Of a stretch of 59,791 nt of DNA, positions 7,902 to 15,884 are shown in pieces. Position numbers and translations under genes: made by a program. Source of the stretch: Actinomadura formosensis NBRC 14204 (GTDB taxonomy: Bacteria > Actinomycetota > Actinomycetes > Streptosporangiales > Streptosporangiaceae). Location of the stretch: positions 1 through 59,791 of the forward strand of contig NZ_BCQQ01000031.1 in the NCBI RefSeq assembly GCF_001552155.1, given 5' to 3'. Below the pieces are notes generated by a model. The model did not search any database. It saw only the letters and a program-made list of their open reading frames with translations, and had not been told where the DNA came from. Numbering within the stretch: position 1 is the first letter of the stretch; every line of letters starts with the position of its first letter.

Positions 7902-9707
7902 TCAGGCGATGCCGCCGGCGATCCGCAGCGCCATCGCCATGATGGTGAGCTGCGGGTTCACCTCCGGGCACGTCGGCAGGACGGACGCGTCCGCGACGTG
8001 CACGCCGCGCACGCCCCGCAGCCGCCCGGACGGGTCGACCGGGGCGGTGTCGCCGGCGCCGAGTTTCGCCGTGCCCGTCGGATGGAACCCGGCCAGGTGC
8101 AGGTCGGCGCGCGACGCCGCCGCGGCCGCGCGCGTCAGCTCGTCCTCGTCCCGGACGACGGGGCTGCGGGCCAGTCCGGTGAGCACCTCCTCGGCTCCGG
8201 CGGCGAACAGGATGCGGCCCATCGCGACCATCGCGCGGCGCAGCCGGCCCGCGCCCTCCCGGGTCAGGTCGTAGCGGAGCAGCGCGCGGTGCCGCGAGCC
8301 GTGCACGCGGCCGGACGGGGCGTCCGCGATCATCGCGCCGAGCACCGCGAGGCGGCGGGCGCCGTCCAGCTCGCCGCGCAGCCGCCGGCCGATCCCGGGC
8401 AGCGGGAACGAGGTCATGCCGGGCGGGGTCGCCGTCGCCTCGATGAGGATGCCGTCGCCGTGCAGTTCCTCGATGCCGACGCTCTGCATCACCCCCGACC
8501 ACGACTCGACCGGCTCGGCGAAGCGTCCCGCCACGTTCGTCGCGGGGTGGACGGCCATGCCCCGTCCCAGCTCCGGATGCCCGCCGAGCCCCGAGCGCCG
8601 CAGCAGCAGCGGCGTCTGCGTGGCGCCGGCCGCGATGACGACGCGGGGTGTGATGATCTCGAAGCACGAGCCGTCCGGGCGGCGCGCGCGCACGCCGGTG
8701 GCGATCCCGCGTTCGACGAGGATCCGCTCGGCCCGCGCATGGGTCACAATGCGCGCGCCCGCTTCACACGCCTGCGGGAGAGCGTTCAGGTGAACGCCGT
8801 ACTTGGCGTTGTGGGGGCACCCCACGGCGCATTGGGAGCTGCCCCTGCAGCCCGGCGCGTTGCGGCGCAGCGGGGCGGCCTGCCAGCCGAGCCGCTCGGC
8901 CCCCGCGAGCGCGAGCAGCCCGTTGCGTCCGAGCGGCTCGACGGGCTGCCGCGCGACCCGCAGCGTGGCCTCGACCTCGTCCAGGTGGGCACCGAAATCC
9001 TCGACCGGGACGCCGAGGGACGCCCACCGGCGCAGGACGCGGTCCGGCGTCCGGTAGCAGGTCCCGCTGTTGACGACGGTCGACCCGCCGACCGCGCGGC
9101 CCTCGGGCAGCAGCAGCGGCGGACGGCCCAGCGCCACCGTGGCGCCGCCGTCCCGGTACAGGTCGAGGAACCGGTCGAGCGGCGGGCGTTCCCGGAACTC
9201 CGCGGCCGTGAACCGCCGCCCCTCCTCAAGGACGATCACCGACATGCCGCGCCGGGCGAGCGTCCTGGCCGCCATCGCGCCGCCGGCGCCGGATCCGATC
9301 ACCACGGTGTCGGCGGTCGAGCAGGCCGGCCATTCGCGGGACGGCGTGCAGTCCAGCGCGGCGTCGGGCCGTGCCGGCGCGTCCGGTTCCGGCGGTCCCG
9401 GCAGCAGCTCGGTCCCGGCGGCGAGCAGCAGCGGGATCTTCACCGTCTCGACGATCCGGGACGTGGCCGCGTGCGAGGCCAGCCGCGCGCAGAGCGCGTC
9501 CCGGCCCCGCGCGTCCAGCCGTTCGAGCGGGCGCCCGGTGGTGAGCCGCGACAGCGCGTCCAGCGTGCCGGTGCCGGCGGCCAGCCCGAGCCGCGCGGGT
9601 CCGGGCAGCGTCCGCGCGATGGCCTCGGCGCCGGCGGTGACCCTGGCCAGCTCGCCCGCGTCCTCGATGCCGAGCAGCAGCGAGATCGTCCCGGACATGG
9701 CGCTCAC
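7902..9707 (-). CDS. GMC-family flavin oxidoreductase (601 aa)
   Basis: FAD-dependent alcohol or sterol oxidoreductase. FAD fold TVVIGSGAGGAMAARTLA (about residue 137), GMC block GGSTVVNSGTCYRTP, a Cys-rich region CRGSSQCAVGC as in bacterial GMC dehydrogenases with ferredoxin-like Cys sets, and C-terminal active-site region HLAGFHPTGTAKLG then VADASVLPTCPEVNPQLT. About 130 N-terminal residues precede the FAD fold and look helical. GTG at 9707 overlaps the upstream stop by four bases (GTGA), showing tight coupling to the 458-aa partner. Substrate unknown; steroid- or terpenoid-like alcohols are plausible. Confidence 0.88.
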   Translation of the reverse strand: MSAMSGTISLLLGIEDAGELARVTAGAEAIARTLPGPARLGLAAGTGTLDALSRLTTGRPLERLDARGRDALCARLASHAATSRIVETVKIPLLLAAGTELLPGPPEPDAPARPDAALDCTPSREWPACSTADTVVIGSGAGGAMAARTLARRGMSVIVLEEGRRFTAAEFRERPPLDRFLDLYRDGGATVALGRPPLLLPEGRAVGGSTVVNSGTCYRTPDRVLRRWASLGVPVEDFGAHLDEVEATLRVARQPVEPLGRNGLLALAGAERLGWQAAPLRRNAPGCRGSSQCAVGCPHNAKYGVHLNALPQACEAGARIVTHARAERILVERGIATGVRARRPDGSCFEIITPRVVIAAGATQTPLLLRRSGLGGHPELGRGMAVHPATNVAGRFAEPVESWSGVMQSVGIEELHGDGILIEATATPPGMTSFPLPGIGRRLRGELDGARRLAVLGAMIADAPSGRVHGSRHRALLRYDLTREGAGRLRRAMVAMGRILFAAGAEEVLTGLARSPVVRDEDELTRAAAAASRADLHLAGFHPTGTAKLGAGDTAPVDPSGRLRGVRGVHVADASVLPTCPEVNPQLTIMAMALRIAGGIA

Positions 9708-11080
9708 CGCAGCCCCACCTCCGCATGGCCGGTGCCGGCCAGGTGCCACTCGCGCTCGGTCTCCCAGGAGCGGCCGGCCCTGCGCGCCAGGAAGATCCGC
9801 ACGTCCGCGCGTTCGGAGTTGTGGCAGACGGCGGGCGCGCCGTCCGGGTCGGCGTAGTCGACCGCGACGGTCTCCTCGGGCCGCTGCGTCACCTCGACGC
9901 GCAGCCACCGGTCGCCGAGGCGTCCCTGGACGGTCCACGTCGGCAGGCCGATGCCGGCGCGCAGCCGGAGCGCCGCGAGCAGCGGATCGCCGGAGGGCAG
10001 GTCCGTCCCGTCCACCCGCAGCCGGACCAGCGGGAGCGGGGGCAGCCGGTCCAGGCCCGGCCGCGTCGAGACGGCCGCCACGATCTCGCACACGTCGCCG
10101 CCGCCGAGATCGGCGTGCAGCCATGCCCACCGCCGCGCGTTGCCGTGCCCGTAGATGCGGGCGGACCCGCCGGGCGCGCCCCGCAGGGTCAGTGTCCGGT
10201 CGCCGAAGCGCACCACGCCGTCGTAGACCGCGGTCGGCTTCGGGACGATCTGCGCGGCCGGCAGCAGCTCCCGCTCCCAGGCCCAGCGCGGGAAGGTGTG
10301 GAGGGGGCGCCCACCGCCCGATTCGCGCAGGTCCCAGCCGATCGTCCCGGCGGTGCCGGTGAGCCTGCCGGCGGTCTGTACGACGGGACCGGCGGTGAAC
10401 ACGGCGTCCTCGGGACGGCTCCACCCGTGCGGGCCGAACCGGGCGAACACCGGTGATCCGCCGGGCGGGAAGACGGCGGCCCAGCCGTGCGCCCGCGCCT
10501 CGCCGGTGTCCGGCGCGACCAGCTCGTGGTGGAGCCAGACGCCGGTGCCGGTCGCGGGGTCGGTCAGCGTCGTGTACCAGACCTCCAGCCGGCCGGGCCG
10601 GCCCCGCCAGCGCGATCGCATCGGATCGTCCGGCCGCGCGGGGAGGCGGAAGCTCGCCAGGAACGCGGCGAGGTCGCGGCGCAGGTCGAACCGCAGCCGC
10701 GCCTCGCCGAGCACCGTCCCGTCCTCGTCGGTCACGGTGACGGGAAGGGACGTCATCGACCGGACGGGCCGGCGCGGTGCGACCGTTTTCCAGCCGTCCA
10801 GATGGAGGCGGCGCCCGTCCGCGGCGGTGAAATCCATCGTGTACCGGATGCGGCGGGCGGCGAGCGGCGCGACGCGCAGCCGTCCCGAGGCCGCCTCGTC
10901 GTCCGCCCAGCCCGGCACGACGACACGTCCGGTGAGGGCGCCCTCCGTGTCGCCCCAGGGGCGGAGCACCCCGGGGAGGTCGACGTCCAGCTCCAGCCGC
11001 ATCGGCCGCGGGCGCTCCTCCCCGGCGAGCCGCAGAGTTCCCGCCATGACCTCGCTGAACGTCGTACGGCGGCCGCTCAT
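9704..11080 (-). CDS. GMC-partner protein with lipocalin-like N-terminal module (458 aa)
   Basis: No signal peptide. The N-terminal half (FSEVMAGTLRL, LTGRVVVPGW, RRIRYTMDFTAADGRRLHLDGWK) resembles the module found fused or adjacent to cholesterol-oxidase-like GMC proteins. The C-terminal half (IGWDLRESGGGRPLHTFP, RIYGHGNARRWAWLHADL) resembles lipocalin-like carotenoid/tocopherol-cyclase-type beta barrels. These assignments rest on recalled family patterns. It sits between the GMC gene and the GntR gene with 4-base overlaps on both sides, so it probably handles the same hydrophobic substrate. Confidence 0.7.
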   Translation of the reverse strand: MSGRRTTFSEVMAGTLRLAGEERPRPMRLELDVDLPGVLRPWGDTEGALTGRVVVPGWADDEAASGRLRVAPLAARRIRYTMDFTAADGRRLHLDGWKTVAPRRPVRSMTSLPVTVTDEDGTVLGEARLRFDLRRDLAAFLASFRLPARPDDPMRSRWRGRPGRLEVWYTTLTDPATGTGVWLHHELVAPDTGEARAHGWAAVFPPGGSPVFARFGPHGWSRPEDAVFTAGPVVQTAGRLTGTAGTIGWDLRESGGGRPLHTFPRWAWERELLPAAQIVPKPTAVYDGVVRFGDRTLTLRGAPGGSARIYGHGNARRWAWLHADLGGGDVCEIVAAVSTRPGLDRLPPLPLVRLRVDGTDLPSGDPLLAALRLRAGIGLPTWTVQGRLGDRWLRVEVTQRPEETVAVDYADPDGAPAVCHNSERADVRIFLARRAGRSWETEREWHLAGTGHAEVGLR

Positions 11081-11772
11081 CGCGTCCCCTCCAGCATGAT
11101 CGCCTCGGTCTCGGTGAAGTACGCGGCGGCGGCCGCGCGGGCCCGCTCCGCGTCGCCGCCGCACAGCGCGCCGATCAGCGGTGCGAGCCGGTCCGCCGCC
11201 GCCGCGGGGTCGGCGAACGCGTGCGTGAACCCGTCCCGGACGGTCAGGTACGCGTTCAGCAGGGCGTTGACCATGAACCCGTACACCCGGTTGCCGGTGG
11301 CCGCCGCGATCACCCGGTGGATCTCGCATTCGGCGAGCTGCGCCGTGTCCGCGTCCCGGGCGTCCCGGACCTCGCCGGCCAGTTCCCGCAGCCGCGCCCG
11401 CTGCGCGTCCGTCGCGTTCGCGGCCGCCTTGGCCGCCACCAGCGCGCCGACCTCGCGCCGCACCTGGAAGATCTCCGCCTTCCAGGCCGGCCCGACCGTG
11501 CTTACCAGCATGGGCAGCAGCTCCGGCCCGCCGAGCCGCTCGTAGTCGCGCACCCGCGTGCCCACCCCGTGCCGCGTCTCCAGCAGCCCCGCCTGCGCGA
11601 GCCGGACGATCGCGTGCTTCAGCGACGTGCGGGTGACCGCGTAGCCGGCCGCCAGCTCCCGCTCGGGCGGCAGGTACGAACCGGGCGGGTAGCGGCCGCT
11701 CAGCACGTCGTCGCGCAGCCGGCCGACGAGCGAGTCCACGACGGTGTCGCGGGGGATCGGCGAGGACGGCAC
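11077..11772 (-). CDS. GntR/FadR-family transcription regulator (231 aa)
   Basis: N-terminal winged helix (LRDDVLSGRYPPGSYLPPERE, TRTSLKHAIVRLAQAGLLETRHG) and an all-helical FCD-type ligand domain (about residues 90-225, with EIHRVIAAATGN). First gene of a three-gene operon with the lipocalin-like and GMC genes. A perfect palindrome lies 12 bases upstream of its start and probably mediates autorepression. The ligand is likely the GMC substrate or product (inference). Confidence 0.9.
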   Translation of the reverse strand: MPSSPIPRDTVVDSLVGRLRDDVLSGRYPPGSYLPPERELAAGYAVTRTSLKHAIVRLAQAGLLETRHGVGTRVRDYERLGGPELLPMLVSTVGPAWKAEIFQVRREVGALVAAKAAANATDAQRARLRELAGEVRDARDADTAQLAECEIHRVIAAATGNRVYGFMVNALLNAYLTVRDGFTHAFADPAAAADRLAPLIGALCGGDAERARAAAAAYFTETEAIMLEGTR

Positions 11773-11783
11773 AGAAACCTCCA

Positions 11784-11812
11784 GTGGTCCAGTGGCTCAG
11801 CCACTGGACCAC
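11784..11812. promoter_or_regulatory. Perfect palindrome, likely GntR operator (or terminator)
   Basis: Two perfect 12-bp arms (GTGGTCCAGTGG and its complement) around CTCAG. It sits just upstream of the GntR start and 16 bases downstream of the flavin-oxidase stop, so it could also be read as that gene's terminator. The inner TGGTCCA/TGGACCA halves suit a dimeric GntR regulator. Confidence 0.65.
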
Positions 11813-11828
11813 GTGCATCGCTCCGGCG

Positions 11829-12971
11829 TCAAGACCGGGGCTTTGGCGCCCAGCCTCGGGGGCCCTGTCCGGTCGCGGGGACGGCGTCGACGGGGTAGCG
11901 GCTTCCGCCGATGCCCAGCGCCCGGTCGAGCAGGCGCCGGTTGGCGGCGAGCATCTCCGCGACCGGTGCGCAGCCCGGTGAGGCGGTGCGCAGGACGCCG
12001 AACAGGACCGGGTCGTCCGGCACCGCCAGCATCGGGACGTGGCCGACCCGCAGCGCCTTGATCAGGATGACGCCGAGACCCAGGTCGGCCGGCGTCATCT
12101 CGGCGAGCGTCGCCTCGATCACCGCGGCGGCCCGGGACGCGGGCAGGAAGACCATGCCCCACGGGTGCGGGCGCGCCCACTCGCCGAGCGCGATCAGCTC
12201 CTCCACGTCGGGACGCAGCCGGTCGGTGAACTCGGGGTAGGCGAGGTCCTCGGTCCGCGCGGTGCCGGCCGGCGGGGCCGCCCCGGCACGGTAGAGGACG
12301 GCCTTGGCCTCGAAGCGCCAGCCGTCCTCCGACGGCTTGACCTGGCCGGAGATGTGCTCGGCCCGGACCTCGCGCTGGACGCGGAGCAGGTCCGCGGCGT
12401 CCCGGCAGGGGATCGTGCAGCTCAGCACCCGCCGCGGCGCGGGGACGAGCCGCAGTGTCGCCCCGGTGATGACGCCGTGCCGGCCGAGCCCGGCGCGGAC
12501 GGCGTCGAAGAGCTCGGGGCGGACGCCGGGGGAGCAGGCCACGGGCTCACCGTCCGCGACGACGTCGAGGGCGAGGACGTTCTCGGCCTGCGTCCCGTAA
12601 AGGTGCGAGGTCCCGCCGATGCCGCCCGCGGAGATCGTCCCGCCGACCGTCACGTCCAGGTGGTCGGTCAGGACGGGCGGTGTCAGCCCGAGCGGCAGCG
12701 TCGCGGCGAGGACCTCGCGCCAGCTCGTCCCGGCGCCGACGGCCGCGTGCCGCGCGCCGACCTCGCCGACGCCCGCGAGCCCGCGCAGATCGAGTGAGAT
12801 GCCCGTGGTCAGCGACTGGCCGTGGGCGGAGTGCCCGAGGCCGCGCGGGACCACCTCCAGCCCGCGCGCGGCGGCCTCGCGGACGGCCGCCGCGACCTCC
12901 CGCGCCGACCCCGGCCGCACGACCCGCGCGGGGCGCAGCTCGACGATTCCCCCGAAGTCGCGCATGCTCAT
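11829..12971 (-). CDS. FAD-linked oxidase, cytokinin-dehydrogenase-like, C-terminus eroded (380 aa)
   Basis: PCMH-type FAD oxidoreductase. FAD-binding region: RPGSAREVAAAVREAAARGLEVVPRGLGHSAHGQS and TVGGTISAGGIGGTSHLYGTQ, where His of GLGHS is the usual covalent flavin site. The conserved late block GGSRYPVDAVP is present, but the frame then ends after 13 residues. The family usually continues about 25-30 residues to a VLTPGQGIF-like end. In the next frame, RLGAKAPVLTPERC resembles that end. So the C-terminus seems shortened by deletion plus frameshift. Activity is uncertain. Confidence 0.8.
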   Translation of the reverse strand: MSMRDFGGIVELRPARVVRPGSAREVAAAVREAAARGLEVVPRGLGHSAHGQSLTTGISLDLRGLAGVGEVGARHAAVGAGTSWREVLAATLPLGLTPPVLTDHLDVTVGGTISAGGIGGTSHLYGTQAENVLALDVVADGEPVACSPGVRPELFDAVRAGLGRHGVITGATLRLVPAPRRVLSCTIPCRDAADLLRVQREVRAEHISGQVKPSEDGWRFEAKAVLYRAGAAPPAGTARTEDLAYPEFTDRLRPDVEELIALGEWARPHPWGMVFLPASRAAAVIEATLAEMTPADLGLGVILIKALRVGHVPMLAVPDDPVLFGVLRTASPGCAPVAEMLAANRRLLDRALGIGGSRYPVDAVPATGQGPRGWAPKPRS

Positions 12972-13361
12972 GCTCCTCGCAGGTGGCGGCGGCGTCGCGG
13001 CCGGCGTGCGCGGAGCCGGCCGTGCGGCCGGGCGCGCCCCCCGGGTGGATTGCTCTCCTCCGGCGGCGGTACGCCGCCGAGCGTCTCACGGGCGATGGAA
13101 CTCCGGGCAGGACCCTGCCCGGCAGTGTGATATGGACAACTTTTCCGCCCTCTGCCGCGCCGACTGACCGCCGAATCAACAGTGGTAACCCGGACCGGAA
13201 AGGAATTTGGCCTGCTCTCATCCGGGGAGAGGGTGCTCCCGCTCGCCTGACAGCGACCTTTTCCGGCCGCCGCCTCTTAGCGTCGAAGTGACAAGATGTT
13301 CCTGATGACCGTTTTTGGGCATGAGTGATCGCTGAAGGGTTCCTGGAGAGGCGGGTCGCAG
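12972..13361. other. Divergent promoter region between flavin oxidase and otsA
   Basis: No gene is supported in these 390 bases. An inverted repeat CCGGGCAG-GACC-CTGCCCGG lies at 13103-13122, in position for a regulator of the flavin-oxidase gene. GTGATATGGACAACTTTTCC just after it is AT-richer and may hold promoter elements. Confidence 0.4.
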
Positions 13362-14795
13362 GTGTCGCGCGGTAGCGAGTTCGTGGTGGTGGCCAATCGA
13401 CTTCCGGTCGACCGGACCGTGGACGGGGACGGCGCTCCCCGCTGGCGGCGCAGTCCCGGGGGTCTGGTGAGCGCGATCGCCCCGGTCATGCGGCGGCGTC
13501 AGGGCACCTGGATCGGCTGGGCCGGTGCGCCGGACGAGGAGCTCGAGCCGTTCGAAGAGGACGGCATGTCGCTCCACCCCGTCGTGCAGTCCGCGCGGGA
13601 GGTCGAGCTCTACTACGAGGGCTTCTCGAACGCGACGCTGTGGCCGCTCTACCACGACGTCGTCGCCACGCCCGTCTACGACCGCTCGATGTGGGACGCC
13701 TACGTCCAGGTCAACCGGCGGTTCGCGGAGGCGGCGGCCGAGGTCGCGGCCGAGGGCGCGATCGTCTGGGTGCAGGACTACCAGCTCCAGCTCGTCCCGC
13801 GGATGCTGCGCGAGCTACGTCCCGACCTGCGCATCGGCTTCTTCCTGCACATCCCGTTCCCGCCGCTGGAGCTGTTCTGGCAGCTGCCGTGGCGGCGGCA
13901 GATCCTGGAGGGCCTGCTGGGCGCCGACCTGGTCGGCTTCCAGTTGCCGGGCGCCGCGGCGAACTTCGTGCGGCTCTGCCGGCGGCTCCTGGACGCCCGC
14001 CACGTCAAGCAGGACGTCTTCTGGGACGACCGCGTCGTGCGGGCCCGCGCGTTCCCCATCTCCGTGGACGTGAGCGAGCTGAACGAGCTGGTCGGACGCG
14101 CGGACGTCCAGGAGCGGGCGCGGGAGATCCGCGCCGACCTGGGGGAGGCCACCGTCCTGCTCGGCGTCGACCGGCTCGACTACACCAAGGGGATCACGCA
14201 GCGGCTCCAGGCGTTCGGGGAGCTGGTCCAGGAGGGCCACATCAAGCCGGGCCAGGCCGTGTTCGTGCAGATCGCCACGCCGAGCCGGGAGCGCGTGGAG
14301 CAGTACCAGCTCCTCCGGGAGGAGATTGAGCAGCTGGTCGGGCGGATCAACGGGGAACACAGCGAGATCGGGTTTCCGGTCATCCACTATTTGCACAATT
14401 CGTATGACCGTGCCGAGCTGACCGCGCTCTACCTGGCGGCGGACGTGATGGTGGTGACCCCGCTGCGGGACGGCATGAACCTGGTCGCCAAGGAGTACGT
14501 CGCCTGCCGCAGGGACCTGCGCGGGGCGCTGGTGCTGAGCGAGTTCACGGGCGCCGCCGCCGAGCTGAAGCGAGGCGCGTTCCAGGTCAACCCCTACGAC
14601 ATCGACGGGCTCAAGGGCACGCTGCTGGCCGCGCTGAACGCCGGGCCCGCCGAGCAGGCGCGGCGGATGCGCTCGATGCGCCGCCGTGTGATCGAGCACG
14701 ACGTGGACCGCTGGGCCCAGTCGTTCCTCAGCGAGTTGGAGCGTCCGGAGCATCCGGTTCCGGCCGAGCCTGCTGCGGCGGCGCCGGAGGGCTGA
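13362..14795 (+). CDS. otsA: Trehalose-6-phosphate synthase (477 aa)
   Basis: Glycosyltransferase family 20 enzyme joining a nucleotide-glucose to glucose-6-phosphate. Seen: N-terminal [57 protein letters not shown] with active-site Asp/Tyr region, and nucleotide-binding [14 protein letters not shown]. Length is typical for a synthase without a fused phosphatase; no otsB is next to it. GTG at 13362 has GGAGAGG ten bases upstream. Its last 68 bases overlap the convergent ATPase gene. Confidence 0.96.
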   Translation: MSRGSEFVVVANRLPVDRTVDGDGAPRWRRSPGGLVSAIAPVMRRRQGTWIGWAGAPDEELEPFEEDGMSLHPVVQSAREVELYYEGFSNATLWPLYHDVVATPVYDRSMWDAYVQVNRRFAEAAAEVAAEGAIVWVQDYQLQLVPRMLRELRPDLRIGFFLHIPFPPLELFWQLPWRRQILEGLLGADLVGFQLPGAAANFVRLCRRLLDARHVKQDVFWDDRVVRARAFPISVDVSELNELVGRADVQERAREIRADLGEATVLLGVDRLDYTKGITQRLQAFGELVQEGHIKPGQAVFVQIATPSRERVEQYQLLREEIEQLVGRINGEHSEIGFPVIHYLHNSYDRAELTALYLAADVMVVTPLRDGMNLVAKEYVACRRDLRGALVLSEFTGAAAELKRGAFQVNPYDIDGLKGTLLAALNAGPAEQARRMRSMRRRVIEHDVDRWAQSFLSELERPEHPVPAEPAAAAPEG

Positions 14796-15405
14796 CCCGG
14801 AGGTCGAAGGCCGCCCAGACGGCCTTCCCGCCGGTGGCGAGCCGTGCCCAGCCCCATGCGTCGCTGACCGCGCCGACGACGACGAGGCCGCGGCCGCTCT
14901 CGGCGAACCGGTCCGGGTCGCTCGGGAGGGGCTCGGGCGTGCGCCTCGACGGGTCGGTGACCGAGACGACGAGCCGCCGCGGGTGACCGACCAGCACGAG
15001 CTGGATCGGGCACAGCGGCAGCGGCTGGGGGAGCCCCTCCAGGCCGTGCCGCAGCGCGTTCGTCACCAGTTCCGACACCGCGACGACCACGTCCCCGGCG
15101 TCGCCGGTGAACCCCCACTCGTCCAGTGTGGCCTGCGTGAACTCGCGCGCCGACCGGGGCGCGGTGATCTCCGCGGGCAGCACGCGCCGCGCCGTGCGCG
15201 GGGTGCCGGTGTGCGGTGCGGGCCAGAGCCCGGCCAGGCCCGGCACGGCGACCGGGACCAGCGCGAGCGGGTTCGCGGGGCCGTTCGGGCCGGCCGGGGC
15301 CGGCGCCGAATCCTGCCAGGGCGCGTGCGCGGAGGCGGCGTGCCGCGGCCGGCGGCCCCCCATGGCGGCGGGAGCTGCGACTTCGTCTGCCTGGTCAACG
15401 GTCAT
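14728..15405 (-). CDS. HATPase-domain anti-sigma-like regulator (225 aa)
   Basis: Lone GHKL ATP-binding domain (about residues 80-205) of the SpoIIAB/RsbW-like type common in actinomycetes: [34 protein letters not shown] (N-box), VSVTDPS, and [15 protein letters not shown] (G box). A Pro/Ala-rich N-terminal extension of about 70 residues precedes it. It faces a DUF397 gene across a repeat-rich promoter region; the HTH gene that usually accompanies this pair is absent. The C-terminus is Pro-rich and overlaps the end of otsA on the opposite strand. Confidence 0.85.
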   Translation of the reverse strand: MTVDQADEVAAPAAMGGRRPRHAASAHAPWQDSAPAPAGPNGPANPLALVPVAVPGLAGLWPAPHTGTPRTARRVLPAEITAPRSAREFTQATLDEWGFTGDAGDVVVAVSELVTNALRHGLEGLPQPLPLCPIQLVLVGHPRRLVVSVTDPSRRTPEPLPSDPDRFAESGRGLVVVGAVSDAWGWARLATGGKAVWAAFDLRVSPPAPPQQARPEPDAPDAPTR

Positions 15406-15470
15406 TTGTCAAACCTCAGAGGCGTGCGGGGTGGTCACCGGCGAGTGTTCGCTATCTTGCTCCCCAAGTC

Positions 15471-15530
15471 GTGCAGATGCAAGACCGTCTGCATGAACGA
15501 ATGCAAGAACGAATGCACGTGCATCTCGTA
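15471..15530. promoter_or_regulatory. Clustered TGCAT/GAATGCA repeats between ATPase and DUF397 genes
   Basis: Two direct copies of AACGAATGCA start 12 bases apart (15496, 15508), the second running into a perfect 12-bp palindrome ATGCACGTGCAT (15513-15524). Just upstream TGCAGA and TCTGCA form an inverted pair (about 15472-15493). The cluster lies between two divergent genes and looks like a multi-site operator. Confidence 0.55.
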
Positions 15531-15597
15531 CCATTGTGTGGGGTGGGGCGAGATCGTGGCCTCCCGTGCGGAGGCTGAGACGCCTAAGGGGGCAAAC

Positions 15598-15828
15598 ATG
15601 GACGGCCACCACATGTCGGACGTCCGGCGCAGCGGACTCGTCTGGCAGAAGAGCCGGCGGAGCAACCCGTCCGGGAACTGCGTCGAGATGGCCGAGCTCC
15701 CCACCGGGGAGATCGCCGTGCGCAACTCCCGGGACCCCGAAGGGGCGATCCTCGTCTACACGCGCGAGGAGGTCGAGGCGTTCGTAGGGGGAGCCAAGGA
15801 CGGCGACTTCGACCACATGCTCCTCTGA
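15598..15828 (+). CDS. DUF397 protein (76 aa)
   Basis: Small single-domain DUF397 protein: VWQKSRRSNPSGNCVEMAELPTG, IAVRNSRDPEGAILVYTREEVEAFVGGAKDGDFDH. The family usually accompanies an XRE regulator and an HATPase gene (the Streptomyces abaA/whiJ-like arrangement) in developmental control. Here only the ATPase partner is adjacent. ATG at 15598 follows AAGGGGG. An in-frame open stretch extends upstream to about 15493 (NECKNECTC), but it is produced by the operator repeats and is unlikely to be translated. Confidence 0.9.
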   Translation: MDGHHMSDVRRSGLVWQKSRRSNPSGNCVEMAELPTGEIAVRNSRDPEGAILVYTREEVEAFVGGAKDGDFDHMLL

Positions 15829-15884
15829 CGAACCACAAACCGAACGGCATTCCATTCCGCGGTCCGGGCGGGTAGCGTGCGGCC

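Noticed and set aside
15493..15597. Upstream in-frame extension of the DUF397 gene rich in Cys
   Set aside because: It is generated by the GAATGCA repeats and lacks a ribosome site; the ATG at 15598 has one and fits the family.
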